Source: Taeniopygia guttata (taxonomy: Eukaryota; Chordata; Aves; Passeriformes; Estrildidae). Taken from it: a DNA stretch of 64,000 bases. The translations under genes and the position numbers were made by a program. The stretch is taken from positions 253,001 through 317,000 of the forward strand of contig NC_133031.1 in assembly GCF_048771995.1 (NCBI RefSeq), read 5' to 3'. The notes under the pieces were generated by a model. That model was not told the origin of the DNA. It worked only from the letters and a program-made list of their open reading frames with translations, and searched no databases. Positions 59,070-64,000 of this stretch are shown here, in pieces; the first letter of the stretch is position 1, and every line of letters begins with the position of its first letter.

Positions 59070-60961
59070 ACACGCTCGTGGACCGTCCCCGCGACACACA
59101 CACCCCTGCTCCAGAGAGAGATAACGGACCACCAAGCCACCAGACAGAACCTGAGCGCCCCACGGCGGTGAGACCCAGACTCGCACAGTGTCTCTGTGCA
59201 ATCCTGCTGGTGGGGTTTGTGGCCGGGGGGCAAGCCGACCCAGGCCACTACCCTCACCAGCCGTTCAGATGAGTCATGCAACATCTTTCAAGTGACAAGG
59301 TGTTCAAAGAGGTCACCAACGCAAACGCTCCATCCTTCGTATTCCACATAGCCGATCTGTTTCCAGGGCAACCGAAAATACGGCCCTCAAGCCCACACAT
59401 CATACTCATGTACATATCTTACTGGTGCCCAGCGTCCAACCCAGGGAAAAGGTACTGTGACTACCCGGGGTGGGGACATTGTGGATATTGGGGCTGCGAA
59501 ACCATTGTTACAGATGCCAGACCATGGGGAGACGGGTGGCAACCGCAGGAACCCGACAAATTCTTACAGTTCACCTGGGCACCCTTTGGCTGCGGAGACC
59601 ACAATGCACAGCCTAGACAACGGGGATGCGTAAGTTATAACATGACTGTCCTACAGCCAGATCACCCTAGCTGGGCCACGGGTAGAACATGGACAGTGGT
59701 CCTCAGAGGACCGAGGAGGTGGGTGAATGTGAGAATTATCAGGCTCCAGCCGCCAACACCTCGACCACTGGGACCCAACAAAATTATCAAGAATGTGCTG
59801 AGAGGGAAAAACACAACCCACCCCAAAACCCTGACCCCAAAAGCCACTGACACCCCGACCAGCCTTGCAGATACCCCCCAGATAGGCCGCACGGCTGAGT
59901 CAGACCCAAACCCAATCTTTCGTATGCTAGAAGCTACCTTCCTAACCCTAAACGAAACCAAACCAAACCTAACTAACTCCTGTTGGCTTTGCTATGATAT
60001 CAAACCCCCTTTTTATGAAGGCATTGCTTTGGACACCCCCTTCAGTTACTCCACAGCCAGTGCCCCCCACCAGTGCAGATGGGACACTCCCCGCAGAGGA
60101 ATCACCCTGAGTCAAATCACAGGACAGGGCAGATGTTTTGGGAATGCAACCTTAGCAAAGCAGAAAGGCAACTTCTGCACTAAAGTTGTCAAACCCAACA
60201 GAAAAACTAACAAGTGGGTGATCCCATCTGCGTCTGGGATGTGGGTCTGCCAAAGGTCCGGAGTGAGTCCTTGTGTGTTCCTTGCCAAATTCAATGACTC
60301 TATCGATTTCTGTGTTCAAGTTCTGATTGTCCCCAGGGTCTTGTATCACTCAGACGAAGAGATATACCATCTTCTCGAAGAACCTAACAGACTCCACAAA
60401 AGGGAAATCATCACAGGTATAACTATCGCGATGCTGCTCGGCTTGGGAGCAGCTGGCACGGCCACGGGTGTCTCAGCCATCGCAACCCAACAGCACGGAC
60501 TCTCTCAGCTGCAAATGACCATCGACGAGGACCTGCAGAGGATCGAGAAATCCATCTCCTACCTAGAGAAATCAGTCTCTTCGCTTTCAGAAGTAGTTTT
60601 ACAAAATAGGCGAGGTCTGGACCTTTTGTTCATGCAGCAGGGGGGACTGTGTGCAGCCTTGAAGGAGGAATGCTGCTTTTATTCAGATCATATGGGAGTC
60701 GTTAAAGACTCCATGGCAGAACTCCGAGACAGACTGGCTCAGAGAAAGAGAGACAGGGAAACCCAACAGAGCTGGTTTGAATCCTGGTTCAATCAATCAC
60801 CTTGGCTCACCACTTTAATTTCCGCCCTAGTAGGTCCACTGGCAATACTGCTTTTAGCTATTACCATAGGACCATGCCTGCTGAACAAACTAGTCTCGTT
60901 TGTTCAGGCCCGTCTGGAAAGGGCAAACATTCTGTTCATAGGCCACCAACAAATGCTATAA
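59069..60961 (+). pseudogene. env: ERV2 env, gammaretrovirus-type, one early TGA
   Basis: The env frame is open from the acceptor through a hydrophobic signal peptide (near 59.19-59.23 kb), then meets TGA at 59270-59272. It is open again for 561 codons from an ATG at 59276. Surface-subunit motifs include a CWLC box near 59.98 kb, the covalent-linkage motif of gammaretroviral Env. An RLHKR cleavage site lies near 60.40 kb, followed by a Gly/Ala-rich fusion peptide, an LQNRRGLDLL-type conserved segment with CX6CC near 60.61-60.69 kb, a membrane anchor near 60.81-60.89 kb and a short tail. There is no ATG between acceptor and signal peptide. The TGA separates the signal peptide from the body, so an ATG-59276 product would not enter the secretory pathway. 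Confidence 0.88.
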
Positions 60962-61116
60962 ACCAAAAAACTGCAAACACAGTCAGTAGCTAAAGCCTTC
61001 AGCACCTGCCTTGAAAAATCTACCCAGATCTACTAAACCACCCTTTCCTTAACAAGTTACAAGTTTGTACCTCACTCCAGTGCCTATACCTACGACTACC
61101 TCATTTTGTATGTGAT
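60962..61116 (+). other. ERV2 untranslated stretch after env
   Basis: Short non-coding region between the env stop and the polypurine tract. Confidence 0.6.
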
Positions 61117-61130
61117 AAGGAGGGGGGAGA
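61117..61130 (+). promoter_or_regulatory. ERV2 polypurine tract
   Basis: AAGGAGGGGGGAGA immediately before the 3' LTR. Confidence 0.88.
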
Positions 61131-61490
61131 TGTGGTAGGTAAGGGACAGGCAAAGCGGAAGACCACGAGATGTCACGGAAAGATAGACCCCTCCCCCTCT
61201 CTCTTCCCCACGTTATCTATTAACCCCAGAAGCCCCAGAAGAATGTAGCCACACCTGGTCTGGTAAATTTCCACTACCCGACTAACCCCTGAGACCCCCC
61301 CAACCCCCCTCTGACGTAGCAAAGACCCTTAAAACTATTTAAACCCACGAGATAGGATAATAAACGCTTTTCGACCGTCTGCCATATTGGTGTCTGCGTG
61401 TGTTGATTAGCCCGAGCAGCCTGGGCGAGACCAGGCTGCCGTGCTGCCTTACCTGAACCAGGTCCCTGGTTGTCCTTTATAAAGGCAACA
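61131..61490 (+). repeat. ERV2 3' LTR
   Basis: 360 bp, same ends as the 5' LTR; ACCCT duplication follows at 61491-61495. Confidence 0.93.
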
Positions 61491-61618
61491 ACCCTGGACT
61501 CAGCTTCTTTCTTATTTTCTTCACTGAACCAGCCAGTGGTGGAATGTAAACCCACCCACCTCAGTTTTTCAAACCTATTCCTTGCATAACCTGCTCCCTC
61601 TCATGTAAAGGTGCTTCA

Positions 61619-61867
<249 letters not shown>

Positions 61868-61899
61868 TCATCAAATTCAACACAGCTGTTTGAAGGCTG

Positions 61900-62210
61900 C
61901 CTACCAAAAAGATGGAGAGAACTTTTTACAAAGATATGTAGGGACAGGACAAGGGAGAATGGCATCAAACTGAAAGAGAACAGGTTTAGATAGGATACTG
62001 GGAAAGAATTCTTGGCTGAGAGAGTGGTAGGGCTCTGGCACAGGGTGCCCAGAGAAGCTGTGGCTACCCCTGGATCCCTAAAAGTGGCCAAGGCCAGGTT
62101 GGACAAGCCTTGGAGCAGCCTGGGACAGGTGAAATGTGTCCTTGCCCATTGCAGAGGGTGGGGCTGGAAGAACTTTTAAGGTCTCTCCATCTCAAACCAT
62201 TCTGCATAAA
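61900..62210 (+). mobile_element. CR1 LINE 3' fragment
   Basis: Contains the conserved CR1 3' wording: an AGGGTGCCCAGAGAAGCTGTGG-like phrase, then GGTTGGACAAGCC and a TTTTAAGGTCTCTCCATCTCAAACCATTCTG end. 5'-truncated, as is usual for CR1 in birds. It is in the same intron as ERV2. Confidence 0.8.
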
Positions 62211-62348
62211 AAAGCAAATCTATCCTCAAAATAAAACTACTCGGTTCCCCTCCCCTCTGAGGTTGGCAGTTCTGTGGGGATACTGTACAGAACTATGAAT
62301 CAGTGATTTAAGGGAAAAGGGTGACTTGGGAGAGGTGTGACCTGTCAC

Positions 62349-62583
62349 CAGTTTAACTTCCAAACCAGGGAGGGAGTTAAAGCACCTTCAAGTGGGCTGA
62401 ACACGCCAGGGTTCTCCAGCTCCACCCCCAGCTCCAGCTGTGAGCAGTCGCTCAGGGGGACCAGCTCGCCCCTGTCCATGCTGGTCCGGCCACTGATCCT
62501 CAGGGGCAGCTCCAGCACCTGCCCACGTGTGCCTTCACCTGGCAGGAAGTGAACTCCATGGCGCTGGGCTCGCTCACGTACAC
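62349..62583 (-). pseudogene. NUP210-like exon with a one-base deletion
   Basis: 235 nt; the splice phases on both sides require 236. The 5' part reads VYVSEPSAMEF in one frame. From about 62541 the family match (GQVLELPLR, LSDCS, NPGVFSPL) continues in another frame. A missing G/C in the GG at 62541-62542 accounts for both observations. Acceptor CCTGCAG, donor GTGACA. Confidence 0.82.
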
Positions 62584-64000
62584 CTGCAGGGAAGGAACAG
62601 GGACAGGTTGGGTCACTGCTCTGCTCCACGCCAGCCCAAGCCCACAGCAGCTTGGTGAGCTTCCCTTTTACTGCTGCTCCTGTCATTCTCTCTTCTGCTT
62701 TACTGACTTTGAAGTGTGGACTGTTGTGTGCTATTGCCAGGGGGTATCATCACCAGCTGGGAGAGGTTTAGCGTCCATTAGAGAATCTACCTCAGACCAG
62801 AGATTTCATAGCAATCACAGCTTTTATTTGCAGGATCTTAACTACTTAAGTTAAGGATCTTAAGGTCTTGTGTTAGGATCTTAACTACTTAATCTTCTGC
62901 AAATGGCTTCAGGATACCAAACTGTATGGGACAGAATTAAAGCTGTAATCTGTGTGTATTAACTACTCCTAAAACTACTACTACTAAAAACTGAGGACAG
63001 TAAACAGAACTCTGAAGAGCTGTTCCACACAGAAAGCAGCTCCTAACACATTAAAAGAAGCATTCAAAAATAACCTATTCAGATTGTGCAATACACTGCT
63101 CTGAAAGCTTGCATGGTCAGAAGGTTTCTTGCTGTCTTCAGGCTTTGACTTATGTTTGAGGATAAGAAGTTTAAGCTGAAAAAATCTTCCTCCCTGTGTC
63201 TCCAGCTAGTAACTGTTGCGCTGCTAAAAAGCAGCATCTTAGGCTGTTCAGAGAATTATTTCAGAGCGGGTGTGTAAGCTAAATTCTGAACAGATTTTAA
63301 TTAATGTCACACCCCTCCCTTTGGGGCCACCCGATGTACTGTTCCAGCATTCTCCTCACTCCAAACCACACACAACTGACCACAATGACCTAAGAACAGG
63401 GGATGGTCTACAGAGACACCACAAAATCCCTCTTGGGAGCTATGTTTTTTATTGCCATTTTCTCCTAATTTTCCCAAAGTACTGTTTTTTCTTGGCCAAC
63501 TCGGGTATTTGCAGTCTGTCTGCAGCATGGTGCTCAGTTCAGGTACTTCTCCAGACAGAAATTTCCTTGTACATCCCGATAACAACTGTCACCCTTTGGT
63601 ATCAAGGGAGAACACCCACCTATCACCCTACAGAATGAATTTTTAGTTTGGCTTGTCTGCCTAGATGGCCAGGCCAGGAGTTAATTACCATTTCCTTCTT
63701 GCACTTAAAACTTCCAGCAGGAAAAAAGGCTTGCCAAGGAAATCAGGAAGGGGCAAAAATGGGAGTCAAGTTAATGCACTGAATAGGGTTGGATTCCCTA
63801 AAGCACAAAGTGAAACAAATCACTTAACCTGCCACAGGGCAGGAAGTGGAAGGGGATTGCCTATGGCATTCTCAGTGCCTTTGCCGTTTCCAAAAGCTAC
63901 ATTCAAGAAGAAGCACTGAACAATGAATCTCTTGCCTTCATTTTGCCATAAAGCAGCGGATTCCGCACGTCGAACGCCTGAATAATGCTGACCCCAGCAT
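62584..64000. other. host DNA, no exon recognised
   Basis: Probably further intron of the NUP210-like pseudogene. No additional exon, RNA gene or clear repeat was identified to the window end. Confidence 0.45.

Larger units (their letters stand above)
48801..61490 (+). mobile_element. ERV2, recombinant endogenous retrovirus (class II gag-pol, gamma-type env), interrupted by ERV3
   Basis: LTR-gag-pro-pol-env-LTR, about 8.2 kb once the nested ERV3 and one target repeat are discounted. The primer site matches tRNA-Phe. Gag, pro and pol are in frames 0, 2 and 1, each stepping back one. Gag has two zinc knuckles and a PPPY late motif. Env has CWLC and CX6CC motifs, as in gammaretroviruses. This combination recalls the zebra-finch group I know as TgERV-F; that link is from memory. 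LTRs differ at about 5 of 360 sites. It lies antisense to the NUP210-like pseudogene, within an intron. Confidence 0.93.

Overview
The window is vertebrate nuclear DNA, almost certainly from a songbird. The evidence is a tRNA-headed SINE with a CR1-type tail at 45.68-45.81 kb, a CR1 LINE 3' fragment at 61.9-62.2 kb, several avian-style retroviral LTRs, and split host genes with ordinary GT-AG introns. No bacterial features, CRISPR arrays or functional RNA genes were seen.

Layout. 1-4.9 kb: host non-coding DNA with a CpG island near 2.85-3.25 kb. 4.92-13.36 kb: ERV1, a complete plus-strand provirus. It has 565/566-bp LTRs, a CTTATC target duplication, a lysine-type primer site, betaretrovirus-like gag/pro/pol joined by two -1 frameshift sites, and an alpharetrovirus-like env with one in-frame amber codon. 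13.4-37.3 kb: a tandemly duplicated locus. It contains a solo LTR (15.94-17.31 kb), a near-identical duplication (17.31-22.74 and 28.82-33.47 kb) and, on the minus strand, two copies of an unrecognised host gene made of small cassette exons. 37.8-62.6 kb: a minus-strand NUP210/gp210-family pseudogene with at least four stop codons and one clear frameshift.

One pseudogene intron contains ERV2 (48.80-61.49 kb, plus strand). ERV2 has 360-bp LTRs, an ACCCT target duplication, a tRNA-Phe primer site, class II gag-pro-pol and a gammaretrovirus-type env. ERV2 pol is itself split by ERV3 (54.32-58.83 kb, minus strand), an internally deleted element whose two 397-bp LTRs appear identical.

Insertion order follows from nesting and LTR divergence: ERV3 is younger than ERV2, and ERV2 is younger than the pseudogene it lies in. 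ERV1 is also young. The finding I rate highest is the cassette-exon gene. One copy has a signal-peptide exon and ten further exons, all in compatible splice phase: four modules of 72 nt, related modules of 96-120 nt, and a 166-nt transmembrane exon. I cannot assign it to a known family. The retroviral sequences are described only; no restored reading frame is given.
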